16,253 nt of DNA from CAZWUZ01 sp964637655 [NCBI: uncultured bacterium] (GTDB taxonomy: Bacteria > DAOPZR01). The stretch's first letter is position 1, and every line of letters begins with the position of its first letter. The stretch covers positions 1 to 16,253 of the forward strand of contig CAZWUZ010000048.1 of assembly GCA_964637655.1 (NCBI GenBank), given 5' to 3'. Shown piece after piece: positions 15,321 to 16,253 of this stretch. Position numbers and translations under genes: made by a program. A model generated the notes under the pieces. The model was not told where the DNA came from. It made no database searches and saw only the letters and a program-made list of their open reading frames with translations.

Positions 15321-16253
15321 GAACATCCCGAAGAAAGACCTGCGACTCATCGACAAGGGGGTCGACCGCGTCGACACCGTGGAAAAGGTGACGGGAAGCG
15401 CGCTCTATACCGCTGACCTGCGCCTGCCGGGGATGCTCATCGGGCGCGTCAAGCGCAGCCCCTACGCCCGCGCGAAGATCAGAAAGATCGACACGCGCAA
15501 GGCGGCCGCGCTGCCGGGCGTGCATGCCATCCTCACCGGCGCCGACCTTACCGCCCGCGTCGGCCTTTATCTCGTCGACAAGTTTGTCCTCGCGCGCGGC
15601 GTCGTCCGCCACTTCGGCGAGGCCGTGGCCGCCGTTGCCGCGGAAGATGCCGTGACGGCGCAGAAAGCCGTCGACCTCATCGAGGTGCAGTATGAACCGC
15701 TCGAGCCGGTGCTCGACCCGGTCAAGGCGCTCGACAAGAAGGCGCCGCTCGTGCATCCCGACCTCAAATCGTACGAGCATGTTTCCGCCGCCTTCACCCC
15801 GATCCCCGGCACCAACATCGCCAACCACACGAAACTGCGCAAGGGTGACGTGGCGAAGGGGTTCAAGGAGGCGGATTACGTCCTCGAGCGCACCTACACC
15901 AACCCGAACGTGCAGCACGTGCCGATGGAGACACATATCGCTATCGGGCAATGGGGGGCGCGCGACAAGGTGACCATCTGGACCTCGGCCCAGTCGCCGT
16001 TCACCGTGCGCAACCTCTTCTGCTACTCCTTCAAGCTCCCGCATCAGAACGTGCGCGTCATCGTGCCGTACGTCGGCGGCGGATTCGGCGGCAAGGCCGG
16101 CATCGGTCTCGAGCCGCTCGCCTGCTCCCTGTCGAAAGTCGCGGGCGGGCGCCCGGTCAAGCTGCAGGCATCGCGCGAGGAGGAATTTTCCCTGCTCGCC
16201 TGCCGCAGCGGCCTGACCTACCGCATCAAGACCGGCATCAAAAAGAGCGGCAA
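15313..16253 (+). CDS. Molybdopterin-binding large subunit, xanthine dehydrogenase family (3' end beyond window)
   Basis: The first 313 residues of a large subunit that should total 700-800. The opening DRVDTVEKVTGSALYTADLRLPGM and the HFGEAVAAVAAE stretch near residue 100 belong to the a/b hammerhead domain. Later come VPMETH, TSAQSPFTVR and VPYVGGGFGGKAG (Gly255-Lys261), the last two contacting the pterin. SREEEFSLL follows. The subunit hydroxylates a substrate carbon at a Mo-pterin site. Residues that separate xanthine dehydrogenases from CO dehydrogenase (the CoxL AYRCSFR loop, and the active-site Glu) lie beyond the window, so the substrate cannot be named. A GGGAGGA site at 15298-15304 precedes the ATG by eight bases; the start lies within the last codons of the 2Fe-2S gene. 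Confidence 0.94.
   Translation, partial: MLENIPKKDLRLIDKGVDRVDTVEKVTGSALYTADLRLPGMLIGRVKRSPYARAKIRKIDTRKAAALPGVHAILTGADLTARVGLYLVDKFVLARGVVRHFGEAVAAVAAEDAVTAQKAVDLIEVQYEPLEPVLDPVKALDKKAPLVHPDLKSYEHVSAAFTPIPGTNIANHTKLRKGDVAKGFKEADYVLERTYTNPNVQHVPMETHIAIGQWGARDKVTIWTSAQSPFTVRNLFCYSFKLPHQNVRVIVPYVGGGFGGKAGIGLEPLACSLSKVAGGRPVKLQASREEEFSLLACRSGLTYRIKTGIKKSG

Noticed and set aside
15274-16044. Minus-strand frame opposite the molybdopterin subunit
   Set aside because: The plus strand matches the molybdenum hydroxylase family throughout, with the GGGFGGK motif.

Overview
This is a GC-rich bacterial window with genes packed closely on both strands and almost no spare intergenic DNA. No rRNA, tRNA, CRISPR array or insertion sequence is visible. 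The phylum cannot be named from the sequence. Surface-glycan enzymes on polyprenyl-phosphate carriers, acyltransferases and a three-subunit molybdenum hydroxylase suit an environmental, probably diderm or at least glycan-coated, bacterium. The window is cut inside a gene at both ends.

Left end (1-2217, minus strand): a nitrilase-superfamily amidohydrolase is followed, with a 4-base stop/start overlap, by a secreted alpha-helical protein built of about nine degenerate 40-residue repeats carrying a W-x3-R-x2-W signature. That protein runs off the window.

Divergent glycan block (2300-6883, plus strand): a family 2 glycosyltransferase of the polyprenyl-phosphate-sugar-synthase type is followed by a GT-C membrane glycosyltransferase with an IDE motif, a plausible donor-maker and donor-user pair. 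A second promoter then drives a left-handed beta-helix acetyltransferase, a radical SAM/SPASM protein and an SGNH hydrolase, with overlapping ends (11 and 4 bases). The SGNH gene carries a single-base frameshift.

Middle minus-strand operon (6822-10825): a large GT-C-like membrane protein with a GDEPYY motif and a 14-residue tandem-repeat tail overlaps by 4 bases a Cu(I)-exporting P1B-type ATPase (CopA). CopA converges on the SGNH gene with a 62-base tail overlap.

Middle plus-strand pair (10961-13846): a short upstream ORF is coupled to a DUF2079-type membrane protein, followed by an acyltransferase-3 membrane protein. These genes look richer in A/T than their neighbours.

Right end (14014-16253, plus strand): FAD, 2Fe-2S and molybdopterin subunits of a xanthine dehydrogenase/CO dehydrogenase-family enzyme. 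The last is cut by the window end.

A consistent feature is the promoter layout. Four transcription units have a good -35/-10 pair whose predicted start falls on or within a base or two of the ATG, with no Shine-Dalgarno site, suggesting leaderless mRNAs. The internal genes of the molybdenum hydroxylase operon and the upstream ORF have strong GGAGG-like sites instead.
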